Shown here one piece after another: positions 44,487 to 58,300 of a stretch of 64,000 bases of DNA; within the stretch, counting starts at the first letter, position 1, and every line of letters starts with the position of its first letter. Location: NCBI GenBank assembly GCA_022578965.1, contig MU400523.1, positions 372,001-436,000 on the forward strand, in the 5' to 3' direction. The stretch comes from Xylaria sp. FL1777. Taxonomy: Eukaryota > Ascomycota > Sordariomycetes > Xylariales > Xylariaceae. Under the pieces are notes generated by a model. That model saw nothing but the letters and a program-made list of their open reading frames with translations. It had not been told where the DNA came from and ran no database searches. The position numbers were made by a program, and so were the translations under genes.

Positions 44487-47400
44487 TAGGCCGGAAGGCA
44501 AACCTTAGCCCAGATATGGGAAGCGCCTGATTGCATGTGACTGCATGGTGGCGTTTATAAGTGAGGAGAAGCTGAGGGGAATCAGCACATCACAGCTACG
44601 CATAAACTTTTCCTTTGTCAAAACCGGGGAAGAGGAGGCAAATGACACGGACCCTCGGGAAGATCTCAGATGGGCCTATATGATTTTAATTGGGCGTTAT
44701 AAGCACATGCATTGACATCGTCGATAGAGGTATTGTCGTGTCGGACTGCGTTTTAGTTTTATTGTTTTTCTTTAGGCGGATGGGAAAGGATATGACGATG
44801 AGGCGTTTTTTGAGTGGACCTTAGAGGGTATTACTACTGCGCAGCATCACCGGGGCTTTGTGTTTCAAGTTCTACGGATGGCGTCGCTGATGTTTATTCT
44901 CTCTTTCACTCTTTGCGCGTTGATGTTATTTATGCTGCTCTTTGCTCTGTTTTGCGGGAGTTCGAAACCATGTTGGCGGTTATGGGCCCTTTCGGCCTTT
45001 TGGTACGTTCTGGCGTACAGAACGGTTAAATGCGTTAATCTTGATAATTGTTTGGTTGTCCCCATGCTTTACTGTCGCGTTGTTTGTGAATTCATAAGTT
45101 TTTAGACTTTTTGGACGAATTCAAGGTAAGTTCCGCTAGATTGAATATCTAACTAACGCCAAGCCTTAGGGACTGCGTACGTAAATACAATTCGGGGATC
45201 TACAGATACTTGGGATATGATTCTACTGAGGGTCAGTCAACCGATCATTTTACAACACCAGCTAATGACTTTGATCCAGTGGCTTGAAGTGGCCATTACA
45301 TTTATAGACCAGATCCTGTCTCACGTTGTAGGCGATTCCTACCTCCTTCGGTTGACCAACAAATCCAGGGAGATGTAATGTCACAATAGGGGGCTTATAC
45401 CGTGTCAATCTCTGGACTTCGGACACTCGGTAAACACCTACAGTGTAGGTTAGGTACATGGGAGATGAGAGCCTGACCAATCTAAGCATCACTTATCGAA
45501 CGGTATCAAGCGTTAACGACGGCCACTATTCCAGCCCAAAAAATATAATTCGGAGATGGTGAGAGTGTTTCAGATACAGTAGTGTTTGTTTGTTAACAGT
45601 ATGTAGCACACGTATCGCGTAGCATCGTGAAGTTATGAATTGTGGTTTATAAGGTAAGTAAGTACCTACACTAAGTACTTAGACCCACCTGCTAACGACT
45701 GTTGGCCCGGGCAACTCCCTTACTTATACTACTACAAGTCCCTGTCATACCGGCATTCTAACATTTAGCGTAGATAGAGGCAGGTAAAGGAAGTTGAACT
45801 CTCATAGCCCTATAATACACGACGGCAGCTCCTGGTAACTTACCAAGTCTGAACAACACAGAGAGGAGGGTATCAGAAAGAATGCAACCTTACATCAATC
45901 AATTCAAGGATGTTACGTGCCCACCCGCCACCGTGGCCGTGGAGAATTATGTCATTTTCAGTGTGGAACTTTATGCTTCCGCTGACACTATGGGTGATCA
46001 TGTCATTTTTCATCGCTAGTTTGTGATACCCACCTGGCCAATGTTGAATGGGAACTTGCCGCGTAACGCTCCGACGTCAGGATACGCCGTAGTTAGTTTG
46101 AGGACTACATAATCCCCTAGCTTGGAAATTATGCACTGAGAAGCTTAATATTATGTAGGTAAATACCTAGTAGTTGAGTTCTTTCTGGCATTAGCTCATC
46201 CAAACCGTTGGATTTCCATCTACAGCTGAGTATCGTAGATTTATACAAATGGAGAAACAGGAGCGCAATACTCACCGGGTTTACTGTATTTAGGTATAAC
46301 CGCCTACATTTTTCCGCCAGTGGTTCTGAAACATACCTTGACTACCTACCTAAGTAGGTAAATGTTGCTGCCTGGAAGCGCTGCTATTAAACATGAGTAC
46401 ATACCTAAGGAAGCCGAAATTGGAATAGTGGAGCTGATCATTGCTTGCACATGTGGTGTTTTCAGAAAAATTTGCCGTGTGTTATCAGCCGTTGAGCAGT
46501 GCATGTTGAGAGTGCATTAGGATATGCCAACTTAGTATTTTCTTATGGTAGTCTACATGGCAAAGCAGAGTTGATAACATGTATAAATCTCGTAGGGCTG
46601 ATTCCAAGGGTTTGAACCTTACCTAACGACTGCATATGACTTGTTACCTATTAAGCGTGCATGCCTACCCGAACTGTTAATAAGAGGCCGCCGGCTAACA
46701 TCAAGCTCAAACACTGCCTCTGTACGATGGCATCGATGTATACTACTGACTCAATACATTATGTAAGTAAGTACCTACCTAGTGGTCGGTGTCTTTGAGA
46801 TGGCCTAGCTAGGTACCAGCTGACAACAGATGGTAGACGTATAAAAAGGGGCAGTACGCAGTAGGCACGGTATACATGTGGTATTTCCCAGGGCTTTTTT
46901 TTGGGTCATGATGGGCGCACCGGGTACGGTAACCAGTATGGTCAATCAGTACAGTGGCATAATTGAAGACCCAGAAGACCCATCCCGATGGCTGTGCAAG
47001 CAGCCTTTTCTAGCGCTTTTTCCGAGTTGTACCAAAGCATAAATAATACGAGGCCATGCCGTAGTCCCACTGGTCAAAGGACCCTCCCGACGCCGACCCA
47101 CTTCCCTATTTGGTGAAAGTCAATGCCACCGTCTGCCAGTCTCCCAGCAGGTGGTCTACTGACTGTCTCGTTTCCTGTCATCCCATCCTGTCTCATTCCC
47201 AATCCATCCCCAACCCATCATCCACAAGGCATAAGCCTGTTATTCCGCTCGTTTCCATCAACTAGTTTCCTTCCCTTCATTTCTTTGGTTCTCATCTCCT
47301 CTGCAATCAGTTCCACTTAACTGCGGAATTCGACTTCGCTCTCCTGTCGCACTACCTCGCTCTCCTGATTCAACAGGCAATCTTGCACCGATTGATTGTC

Positions 47401-47552
47401 TCGTGAGTCTACACTACGAATACTAAACGTACCAGGGAAGCACGCGCATATCTATTGGGGTTTGAGAACATCTTCCATTTCATACCACATAGCCTCGGTG
47501 CATTAGCCTCTAGCTTGCTGGCATCGTCTTCAAATCCTCATAATTCAACACC
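44487..47552. other. Gene-poor intergenic region
   Basis: Three kb without a supported gene. The left 500 bases are the kinase 3' UTR. Several copies of the CTACCTAAGTAGGTA-type palindrome occur (for example 46344-46362, 46768-46783). The last 450 bases are C/T-rich and look like the long 5' UTR and promoter of the surface-protein gene. Confidence 0.45.
46840..46849 (+). promoter_or_regulatory. TATA-like sequence upstream of the mucin-like gene
   Basis: TATAAAAAGG on the plus strand, about 700 bases ahead of the start at 47553. The distance would require a long leader, so this is tentative. Confidence 0.2.
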
Positions 47553-48431
47553 ATGTATTCGAGACGCTTGGTCCAAATACTATTTGTTGCCTTGTCTATC
47601 TTGATCGCAACACGGGCATCTTGGTTCCATCACGATGTGAACGCCCGCCAACTCTCATCTAGCAGTGCAGATGGCGATGACTCTAATGCCGCCGCCACAA
47701 CACCAACTGATGATACCAGCGTACCTCCGACTACTAGCGACTCACCCACGACGAACGCTAGTGAGACCTCTTCATCTACGACATCCTCAGAGTCCTCTTC
47801 AACTACCGACCAGTCTACGACCTCAGACACCTCCACCCCGACCGTCACCCCTACGTCAACGCCTGGGTCGTCAAGTACCACTACTTCCAATTCTGTTCCC
47901 AGTACCACGCCACCGACTTCACAACCTACTAGCTCCCCCTCGTCTACAACTTCTGGAGATGGCACCTCTAAGACTTCAGGTGACACTAAATCAACCCAAT
48001 CAACCACAGCGGCACCCGTGACCAAGACTTCCACGGTCTTTTACACTAGCACCGATAACAGTGGACAAACACACGTAGGAAGCTCCGAGGCTGTCGTTGT
48101 ATCAACTCCTGGTTTCTCCGGCAGCGATGGATCTAAGGACATGAACGGCGGTATTACTCCTACGCAGAGAAACATTATCATTGGCGTCACCGTTGGTGTT
48201 GGCGGCGCTATTATTCTCGCTGCCGGTGGTATCCTATTCTGGAGACTTCGCAACAAGAGACGGAGCCAAGAGGAGAACGAAGAACTGATCAGTTATGGTG
48301 CTGGCTTTGGTGGCCCCGGGACAGCCGAGAAAACCGAAGGAACCGGCCCCGCTGCAGCTCGCAGCCCCTTCCAGAGCACCCTGGAAACCTACCACGCTCC
48401 GACGCAGACGAATGCTGCTTCCAATTTCTAA
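47553..48431 (+). CDS. Mucin-like Ser/Thr-rich single-pass surface protein (Mid2/Wsc-like architecture)
   Basis: Single exon, 292 residues. The N-terminus is a signal peptide (LVQILFVALSILIATRAS). Residues 30-165 are almost entirely Ser, Thr, Pro and Asp, with no Cys, the type of stalk that becomes O-mannosylated. A short conserved segment follows (TVFYTSTDNSGQTHVGSS), then one membrane span (IIIGVTVGVGGAIILAAGGILFW, about 211-233), a stop-transfer Arg/Lys cluster (RLRNKRRS) and a 55-residue cytosolic tail. This is the layout of yeast wall-stress sensors such as Mid2 and of filamentous-fungal relatives. There is no WSC Cys domain. A role in wall-integrity sensing is inference from architecture only. 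Confidence 0.8.
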   Translation: MYSRRLVQILFVALSILIATRASWFHHDVNARQLSSSSADGDDSNAAATTPTDDTSVPPTTSDSPTTNASETSSSTTSSESSSTTDQSTTSDTSTPTVTPTSTPGSSSTTTSNSVPSTTPPTSQPTSSPSSTTSGDGTSKTSGDTKSTQSTTAAPVTKTSTVFYTSTDNSGQTHVGSSEAVVVSTPGFSGSDGSKDMNGGITPTQRNIIIGVTVGVGGAIILAAGGILFWRLRNKRRSQEENEELISYGAGFGGPGTAEKTEGTGPAAARSPFQSTLETYHAPTQTNAASNF

Positions 48432-49804
48432 ACGTATTGTCTCGATTGTTTGTACAAAGGGGCGTACTCGTTGATTCCGCATTCCGTGCGGCAATTTTTC
48501 AAATCGGCGTTGGAGTTGGAAGGAATTGCATGGCATAATATAAGCCAATCCTTTTTTTTTTCGGACGGCAACCCATAGGCTAGCGTTATGAAACCATCAT
48601 ATTGCTACACTAGATGTCATTCACAGGTTATGCGTAGTATAGCCTCAGATAGAGAATGAGAAGGGGATGATGAGGAGATTTGGCATGTCCAGGGCATTTG
48701 ATCTCGCCGGTTCTATCCCGTGCGTTGAACCCGTTTGAACGGACACGACAGACGTCGCACCAGGCTCAAGGTGGTTCATAGTCCACAACAATTCGTTCGC
48801 AGAAATCTCCCAGTAGCACGAGATAAAACTTTGTATAAAGCTCTTCTAATACCATACTTTCTACATTCATGCTTGGTTACTGCTATAAAGTTCCTCGATT
48901 TCTAGAATCCATCTTGGTTAACCTGGCTGAAAATTCCGAATACTACTATATATACATAGTGCATGGCACTAGGTTATACATACTAATTATATCTAGATGT
49001 CTTTAGTTATATCAATCTACTAATGAAGCGCAATGTCAACCTCAATAAGCTCTCAACAGGGCAGTATATTGTATCGAGTACGAGATTTAGCAACTATAGG
49101 TTTTCTGTAAATAAGTCGCGTTATCATCTGGAGTTGAGAATAAGGGTAAAAGAGTAGACATGTACGTTATGTTATATCTATCCGTCCTGCTCAATATCTC
49201 ACCTACCTATACCAACAAAATAGAAATGACTGACTGTATATGCCGTGACATCTGCTTCTAACTATGCATCATTGTGACTATCTGGTCTTGGCAGCTTGTT
49301 ATGTGTACACTGGTGTTAGGAATGAGGGTGAGCGATCTCGTGTCTCAGAATGGTTTCAGCAACATCTACCTCCTTTCCCTATGTCCTCCCGCACAGCGTT
49401 GATTATTATTCAGATCAAACCCGACCGTGAGCATGGATTTGGAACGCGGGGTCAAGAATTCCATCATTGTCTTCATTTTCATATTTTTTCCCCCTGTGTC
49501 CTTTCTTTGAGGCTGGCGTTTAATATCTAGTCTCCGACTAGCTCTGATTACTTTTCTTGTGGCAAACAGCTGAACAGTTTCACTTATATTTGGTCTCCGC
49601 TGGCAGAGAGCCTTCTATTGATATTCCAGAGCTGAGCTATTGGCGAAACTACAGCAGGCCTTACGAACGAAATTATTTACGACAGGGACGAATTTTACCT
49701 GTGTGGGCTGAGTGCGTCTACCGACTTTCCGACGGCGAACGGTTTCCTATTCGAAGAACTATCCCTACAAACATTACCATTTTACGACGATCTTACCTAA
49801 AGCC
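48432..49804. other. Intergenic: 3' of the surface-protein gene, promoter of the small secreted gene
   Basis: No gene supported. The first 250 bases are 3' UTR-like with a T-run at about 48552. Short frames near 49264 and 49557 are not convincing. Confidence 0.45.
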
Positions 49805-50650
49805 ATGTCCTACATAAAAATTACATTGATAGCCCTCGTCGCGGTGGCGCTCATGCTAGGAGTGCGGGGAGGCGAGCTCGACCTCATTCAAGAGGTTCAA
49901 CGGGACTTTCAAATGGGCTTGTTCGCACGACAGGACCAAGAGGGACAACAAGTAGGACTAACTAACCTAAACGTACGTGTATACATCCACTCGACGAGTG
50001 GTATTTGGCCATTGGGTAATACGTTTGGCTGATAGATGTTGACCCTCGACTAGATATTTACCGAGGCTTTAGGAGGTGCCAAAGCACCACCTGTAAGTCC
50101 ATTCGTCTGAAAGATAGATACTATGTCGGTATTGACGTGGGTTGGGCGATGCTTATAGATCACGCGTTCGGACGATCCTCAGCACCCATACGAAATTAAC
50201 GGGGAGACAGTGGTACGTTTTTCTCCTCAATCCTCCCTTTTTAGGGAAATGGCTGACGAGTAGAATCAACGGGCGACAGTCGGATTTCAACACTGCCATC
50301 GATAAGACATGCGATTTCCAGAAGAACGATTGCGGAGAACTGGCAAACGGTGCTCTCAAAGGCCAATTCAGCGTGTCGGATTGTGATGATCAGTCAAGTG
50401 AGCATATATCATCTACTACCCTCACTCATATCTTGTTTCACACAGCATTGAATCTGTTCGAGAGACCCTGTTTAGGGCTCTATGCTCTCTTTGTTCCATA
50501 TTGAACACCTGAGTTGTCGAGTGAGTAGCGACTGACGAGGCTTTAGGTCAATGCAAAAGCTTTCTCAAGGCCTCGGCGACCCAGACGGCATTCTTATCAC
50601 AAAAGACGGTGGCCGGGATCAATGACTTCGACTTCTTTTGCGAGAATTAG
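49805..50650 (+). CDS. Small secreted cysteine-containing protein, five exons
   Basis: Exons 49805-49972, 50054-50092, 50159-50212, 50280-50397, 50547-50650; 160 residues, all phases consistent. Residues 1-23 are a signal peptide (YIKITLIALVAVALMLGV). The middle reads ITRSDDPQHPYEINGETV and then SDFNTAIDKTCDFQKNDCGE, FSVSDCDDQSSQCKSFL. This Cys pattern with an NGxT segment before it recurs in many small secreted fungal proteins of unknown function. For exon 4 the acceptor CGACAG (50271-50279 region) was preferred over the nearer GAGTAG because only the former keeps frame. Such proteins are often called candidate effectors; nothing here proves that. Five exons in 160 codons is intron-dense. 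Confidence 0.78.
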
Positions 50651-52352
50651 CAGGCCCCATTCGGATCGTATTTATCCATGGAACTCCTTATTTATAGCGC
50701 CTTCGGAAGAGAAGAAGTTGTCGTATGAATCATGACTCTGGTAGTAGCCGGACGAAGTGAGTATCTAAGGTTAAGGCTAGGTTCTTGGGGATCAATGCCC
50801 GAACTGGTATAGTAGAGATCTGATGCGCTACTGTTCTTCACAAGGATGGATGCTTAATATATGTGGATTACCTACTTATTACCTATTATAGTTCATAGCC
50901 GTTGCTGCAACTGATTAATGGAGAGCTCATGCTCATCGTCTAGCTATCAAGTGCTCCTTCATCATTATAGTTTTCATAGATTCATCTTGTCTTCATGGGA
51001 ACTGTACGCGACGGATATCTTTCTATCTGTAAATGGGTGAGACTCGGGGTAATCATGGTACTGTGCCCACCTTGTTCTGGTTCATACTACTGCCCGATGA
51101 GCATCTCGTGGGGGCTAAGCAGTTAAGTCTACCTACGCAGTATGGGCGCTTCTGCAAAGTCACGGACGGTTCCTGCGTCTCCGCTGCAAGTGTGTGCCAT
51201 CCTCACGTCACTATTTGATTCTCGTGCATGTGTTGTTGTCGACGTGAGCTCCAGGCTGGGCATGACCAATGAGTGCTGCAATCACTGCACTACACGTGGT
51301 CACCGCCACTACCTGCTGGAGTGAGTTGTTTATTTTTATTTCATTTTTACCTTTTTACTGTTGGTGGCCGATGGCGAACTAATCCAGGCAAGAAGCCACG
51401 GCGAGACACCGACAGATGTATGTAATGGTAATGGAAATAATGGAAAGGTAATGGTAGACAAAATTGTGCCAACCGGGGCCATTAACTTGGCAGCTTAGTA
51501 GCGAGCTTTAACACTGGGATGCTATGTAGAACCTACCTTAGTAGGCAGTTCTAACCTAAAAGCAGGAACAGCTGCTGAGCGGCAGGAAATTTCAATGTTG
51601 GTAGTGGTATACTTAGGTACGCCCGACTCCCGGGCGATCCACTTCCACCAATTTGGAGTGGTGGGGCCTCGTAACTCCTGAGATGAGCAGATGTCAGGTA
51701 CCTGTAATCGCCGCCGATGTGCAGCAAGTATGATGTATTTTCTATCGCCTTGCCGCCGAATCGACCTGTCCCATTTCCCGCGCTACAGGCCATCCCCTGT
51801 GACAGTAGTGGCTTTTTTTCTCGACAGATTGACCCTTTTCTTCATTTCTGGTACGGGAAAGCTGGGCCATAGTTCTCTCCTCCTTCACGACCTCCCTCAA
51901 CGACGCGCTTCCTCCTCGTCGGCCGTTGTCACTCAAGCCCGTCTCCCTAAGCCTATGGTTGCTCCATTTCTGCAAGGCATTCGCAACCGATAACGTATAC
52001 CCGATGCATGCATCACGTTCCCTCCTTTTTAGTTGTCTTTTCCGTTTGTCTAGCCGTTTTTAAACCCAGCTTTACTTGGTGATTCTCTTCCGCGGCCCTT
52101 GCTGTCGGAGACTCGCGCACGCGTGTTTGTAAATACCTTTTCCTCGCCGCGACTCGAGCTCCTGTGGTTGCCCCCGACGCCGGCCTACCATTATTGATAG
52201 CACAAAAGACGCGAGACCGCGACGCCTTTGAGATCAGAGTGGCAGGCGACTTGCTCCTCGTCTGCTGTTTTGATCCCTTTCCTGTACGCGCCCCCAATTC
52301 CTAAACTCCACACTACATGTTGCCGGCCTAGAACTAACATCAGCACCGCACA
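50651..52352. other. Intergenic and probable 5' leader of the giant gene
   Basis: No independent gene supported. The last 500 bases are C/T-rich and probably include 5' UTR and a first, unresolved exon of the gene that follows. An intron end (CTAAC, then CAG at 52352) sits immediately before its open frame. A palindrome CCTACCTTAGTAGGCAG is at 51535-51551. Confidence 0.45.
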
Positions 52353-55300
52353 GGTGAACCAAAGACGTCTTCCCCAAGGTCGCTAGTTCCCCCGCCTCGT
52401 GCGTTGGTACAGGACGGTATTCCAGCCCCTGCTCCTCGTCAGGCCTCGTCACCTCCATCTTCGCCTCTATCCAGTGCTTCGACGATTGACGACGGGGGAT
52501 TGTCTTCGCCGATACTCCCGCCACTGCGAATTCCCCAACTACCCGAGCGGGCGTTAGGATACTTAAGGACGCCGACTCAATCAGATCGTGGCGTCGGAGA
52601 AGATCAATACGTAACCGCAAGCTGGGGTTCCCCGTACCCGGAAGCCGATAGCCATCACCTTCGGAGACTGAGTTTTAGTAGTGGGACATCTGACGAATCA
52701 CCTTTGCATCAGCTTGAGATCGATACCCCTTTCTTGCGCCCGGTCCCCTTAACTCCCTCAACTCAGCCGATAGTTTTACCACCTAACCCATCCCTATCTG
52801 GCAGTGCTGCTGTGCTTGCGAACCGCGCTAGGCGCCCGCTCGGTGGTATCACGGAAGAGTGGATTCGTCAACACACAACTAACGACCCGAGCTCAGAACA
52901 GCGCCATTGGCTCAGTGACGGGACAGACGACAGTGAGCACTCTTCACTGAGCGGCTCCATTTCAAGCAACGAGGCAGGTTGGTTTGAGGAAGCTGACCCG
53001 CGCACCCCTCGTCCTACTCCTTATTCTACTCGAGTTTCGGGCTCGGCACCTCGCCGCCTACGAAATAGATCCAGTAACGCAACCCTCCGACAGGGAGTTT
53101 TGAACTACCGAGTCGCCGACACGGTTGGCAATATGGATTCTTTCGTTGTAGAACAGAGCATCACTCAGGATGCTGCTAGCATTCATACCATCGAGTCCAA
53201 TTCGGATGTGACACCGAGACCGACAACTCCAACAAAACCGGAGCAGACGGGTATGAATGGGTCAGTAAATGGTATAAATACGGAATCTGCGCTTCCTGCA
53301 ACCCCTGCTAGGCCTACCAAACAGGTTGTGTCGCAGACACCTAGGTTAAAGAAGAAGGTACCATGGAAAGGCAAGAACATCTTAGTCTTACTTCCTCGCG
53401 ATGAAGAACGCGGCCAGCTTGGCAAGGCTCCCATGCCTCTTGATGCTGCAAGTACTGAGTCCATGTTCCGCTCTTGGGAGCAACTAGGATATAATATTAG
53501 AGGGTTTGACCTTGATGCTCATCAGTCAGAAGGAGCGCTGGATTACAAGTCTCAGAGCCGGAACGAATGGCCTCAGCTGGATGATATCGCAAAGGAACGC
53601 TCACTTCGGCGGTATAACGTCATTCTGCCTGACCTCAATGGTGAGTTATCTTTGTACTTGGATATAAAACCTAAACTGACCGTATCTTAGCGTGGAAGGA
53701 ATACGTCAATGAGCTCGCAGAAGCCAAGCTTAGGGCGCTTGGTGTGACATTTGCTGAGGAAGAACCAGTACCTCCACCATCGATATCTCCGGCCGGTTCC
53801 AATATGAGCAGACAAGCTTCAAACCAGTTCCAATCCTTTCCGTTCTCGCCGCCGTTACCTACATCGTCTGCTGCAAGCAACGGCCACCAAGGCTTTCCCT
53901 TCCCAGTGCCTTTCCTCCCAGGTGGATCATCTGCATCACAGAGTCCGGCGATTCCGGCAGGAGCTTCGCCAGTCTCATTCAATGCCCCAGTACCTGGAAG
54001 GTTCGGTTCTCGCGCATCGATTTCTATATCGCCTCATGAGCTTCCGTTCCACCTTTCAGGTCAGCCGTCGCCACTGGGATGGTCTCCACAAATGTTACTG
54101 CAACAGCAGCAGCTGGGTCGTAGTGGTTCGCCTTCCGTTCTGCACGCGATGTCGCCAAGCTCTCCTTTCTCACCTGATGGCATATCGCCGTCAATGGGTA
54201 TTCATCAACGACACCAGTCTCTACAATACCCGATGTTACCTCACCAGTTTCTTCAAAGGCAGGACTCCGCAAGAGCATCGCCCCGGCTGTCAGAGGTGCG
54301 AGAAGACGATGAAGACGAGACCCAGACGAACCCTTACGACAAGAGTCCGTCTAAAACCCCAGAACCAGCGCACTTCATACAGCACAATGCTAGCGACAGC
54401 CTGCAGAAAGAAATTGATGAAGCAGAATACCATTTGGAGGAACAATTCCGGTCACAGCTGGAGCATGAAGATTACAGTCCGCACAATGAGGCAGGACCCT
54501 TGGAGACTAACATACCTACGAATGATTATACGGCGGTCGAACCATTACATGCAAGAGGCCCATCTGTACATTTCAGTGGAATTGGCATAGAGTCCGATGA
54601 GGAACCCAAGTTGCATCACCCACAACCTCACAGTCGAGGTCACTCGCTGTCCCAGAAACCGTTCTTCGATAATGACGAAGTACGGGATAGCACAGACGAA
54701 GGCAGTATTCAAAAGTCACAGTCTAATATCGTTGCTGCGAAATCTGATAACGCATACGAAGTTGAGACGAATCCAAGTAATCTCGGCACACCAGCCCAGA
54801 GTTTCGATTTTGCGAACCAACTCCATCAACGATCATTATCAATGGCCAGCAATCCTTGGGCCGAATCGGAACCGTATTCGCCCAGCAAATTACACTCACG
54901 CCAAGGCAGTCACAATAGCAACCCATCTCTTTCAAAACTGAATGCCAGCGCAACTGAGTTCAAATTTAATCCCAAAAACAATTTCACGCCTGGTCAGTTT
55001 GTATTTGGTGGTAAAAACCCGCAAGCGCCATCTTTCACGCCGGCATCGTCCCACGCTCCAGCTTTTGTGCCTGGTCTTCCTCAGTCAGCAACTTCGAGCC
55101 ACTTCAGTGTGCCATCCATCACATCATCCACAATCGCCAAGATTAATCCTGCTGCCCCTGTCTTCTCACCTCACAACAGCGACTTCAGCTTTTCTACATC
55201 TGGTCCGAAGTTTAACCCAGATGCCAAGGCGTTCCAGCCTATGGGTTCGTTCGCGTCGTCACTTGCTAGTGCTGGTGCCTCTGGCAATGAAAACACAGAA

Positions 55301-58300
55301 ACTCAGCCTAAGCCTATCTTTGGCAACATTGATCTCAACAGCGCTGAGTACGGTCAATCAGTGAAGAAGTCAAAGGCCATTCCCATTGTGCGGCCTTCAA
55401 GTAGTCATTCCCGAGATTCAACTGATGCTGCTGCTGCTGCTATCGATGTCCCATCTCCTAGGGAAGAGCGACATGATGGCGGTGCTGGTCGCGCCAAGAA
55501 ACAATTCAGGAATGGAGATAATGGAGATGGCGATGATGTCCCACGATTCGCGGAGCCTACACCGGAGCCTGAGGCCGTCTTGGACAAGCCACAGCTTGAG
55601 AATAGCGCTGAATCTGAAGTCGTTGATACCACTGCAGACGCGAGAGACGACGAGGATGAGAGCGGAAACGTAGCTGATGTCACCTTGGCATCTACTGTTG
55701 TTTCCGAATCTACTGATGGCAAGCTTCCATCTGAGTCGAACGATACAAAGGCTACTACCAGCCCATCGGCAACGTCTCCTGACCCGGATAGGGCTAACTG
55801 GAGACCGATCGAGTTCTCTAACGAGACAGATATACGCGACTTTGACAACGCTAGACCATTTGGTGACCAGGAACCGGGATTCAATGAACCATTGAAGCCC
55901 CACTTTTCTGCCACTGCGAAGCCTTTTGTTCCGGGGAGTTTCATGTTTGGAACGCCAGAGGTGCTTAATACACCCTTTGACCCTGACTTTACAATACAGC
56001 CTGATCGCTTGGCTGAGACTCTCAACGACTCAGAAGAAGACCGTGCTGGCTCACCCACGCCTGGGCCTGATTTCCCTTCAATTACGGGTACTACTAAGGT
56101 ACAAATACGTCAAGAACAGGAACTATCTCCGGAACCGGCACCCATATCAGGCAGAGGATTACTTTTCTCGCGGTTTGCATCTCCCCCACCACCTCCAAAG
56201 GGCCTGAAGGCATCAAGGTTTGCTTCTAGTCCTTCATCATCACCCAGATCTGTCGAGGAAGCAGATTCTCGAAATGCTGTTTCTCCATCTCCGGTATCTG
56301 AGGAACACCTTGTAGCACGAGCCGACGTGGGATCTGATAGTCACAGCTATGAGCCCCTCCCTGTTAGCCCACCGTCGGATGCTGGTGCTGCACCTGGGGA
56401 CGATGGGACGTATGATCTCACGTTTGAAGAGATTGATGCCGTGATGCAGCAGATCAACGAAAATGACCCTACTATGGGAGTCAAGAGAACCGTTAAGTCG
56501 CCCAAGTGGCATCAACCTAGTCACACACGGGAAATACCAACGAACACCGTTGCCGACTCACCTCCAGCCCACTTACAGCCACAGCTACCTTTCCGAAGCG
56601 AAGCTCCCAGTCCGAGTCCCCAGCAATACCGATCTCTGCCACAAGAACATGTGCTTCCCAAGCCATCGACCGAGCTCGAGGATCCTTTCATTGATCCACC
56701 GCATAGTGCCATATCTCAATCTTTTGACGCACCTGTTCAACGTCTTAATACTCGGGATGACCTTCCAGAAAGTGAATGGGATGATGCCTTCAGCGCAAGC
56801 GAGCAAGACAAACTCGAACAACGTATTCACTACTTCGACGGACATGTTCATGACATGGTTGGCAATTTACTGGCTTCTCGCCTTGATCCTCTTGAGGATA
56901 CATTGGGTACAATACAGCAAGCCTTGGGCAAACTATCTCAAAGAGGGTCTTCTATCCGACGCGATAGACGAAGTATCTCGGCTGAAGTGCAAGAAAGTGA
57001 CGCTGACGATGAGGATGAGGAACTCCCGATGCGTCGATCCATGAGCCCAAAGAGGGATAGAAGGCTAGAACAAATTCGCATTGCTGTCATGGATGCTATG
57101 AGTCAACATCAAACGGCTCGTAGCCTTGAACCCACTCAATTTGCACCGGTTGAAGACCACCATGCGAAAGAGGAATCTGCTATTATCAAAGCTCTCGAAG
57201 ACATGAAGCTCCAGATTACTGAGAGCATCCCTAGCTTCCATAATGACGAGATCCGAAGCATAGTTGAAGAAGCAGTCAAGAGCCACATGCCTTTAACCCC
57301 AACACCAATCCTAGAGGATGACGAACAAGTGAATCGAAAGCTAGTCGAGATGCAATTACAGGTGGAGACCCTCGAGGAGCGGTTACATACCGAAGAGTTA
57401 AGATTCGATGCTGAACGGTTGCGGGCTCAAGAAATGGAAGAGAAGCTCCGCGTCGGCGAAACTAAAGTGGAAGCCGAGACAGCTGGCCGGCGTGCCGCGG
57501 AAGACCGTACAGCCGAACTCCGCCGTCAACTGGAACAGGCCGAGACTAAGGTTGAAGTTGAGATCATGAACCGTAGCATCTTTGATCAGAGAGTACATGA
57601 TTTGGAAGAACGGCTGAAGGCCCAGGAAAGTAGAACCGAAGTAGAGCTTTCTTCTCGTCGGGCAGCGGAGGACAGACTTTCGGAAGTTCAGCGGCTGCTT
57701 AGAGTTGCTTCCGAAGAGGAAGATCGCCTTAGAGCTGTCGTTGAGGAACGTGACCAAAGGATCAAGGGTATTGAGCAATCCTCTGGAAAGACGTCTATGC
57801 GTCTTGCTCTGCTTGAAGCAGCCCAAGCGAATGCGGAACAAACCCAGGCGGAGATGAGGAATCGTCTGAATATTGCAGATGCTGAGCTTCGTGATTCAAG
57901 AGAAGAGGCCCGCCACTGGCGTTCTGAAGCCGAACAAGCAAGGGACTCGGCGGTTCGACAAGCTGACGACTTTGTTCAATCTGTTAACGAGAACAAGCAT
58001 TTCCACAAGCTCATTGACACGCTTAGTGTCCAACTTGAGGAGAATGAACGGATCCGGGATAACTGGAGAGCTAAGTTCGTTTCCCTGCAAGATGATATGG
58101 CCCATGCCGCTCAGGAAATTACCGAGGAGAATTCACGGCGATCTAAGAAGGAAGAAGCTCTTATCGCTCGCCAAGAAGTTCTCGATGCTCGACTGCAGGC
58201 AGAGGCGCGAACGCGCGAGCGACTTGAAGTCGAAGTAGAGAGGTTAGAAAACGGAGAACGTGCTGGTATGAGAGCAGTCAGTGAATGCAAGCGCCTCGAA

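Noticed and set aside
44814..45105. Short hydrophobic plus-strand frames
   Set aside because: In the kinase 3' flank, T-rich DNA reads as Phe/Leu in any frame; no stop or start context supports a gene.
47630..48034. Minus-strand Val/Glu-rich frame and plus-strand Pro/Leu frame
   Set aside because: Both are shadows of the Ser/Thr codon repeats of the mucin-like gene.
50250..50266. GAGTAG acceptor for exon 4 of the small secreted gene
   Set aside because: It leaves the following Cys-rich exon out of frame; the CGACAG acceptor at 50279 keeps frame and restores the family pattern.
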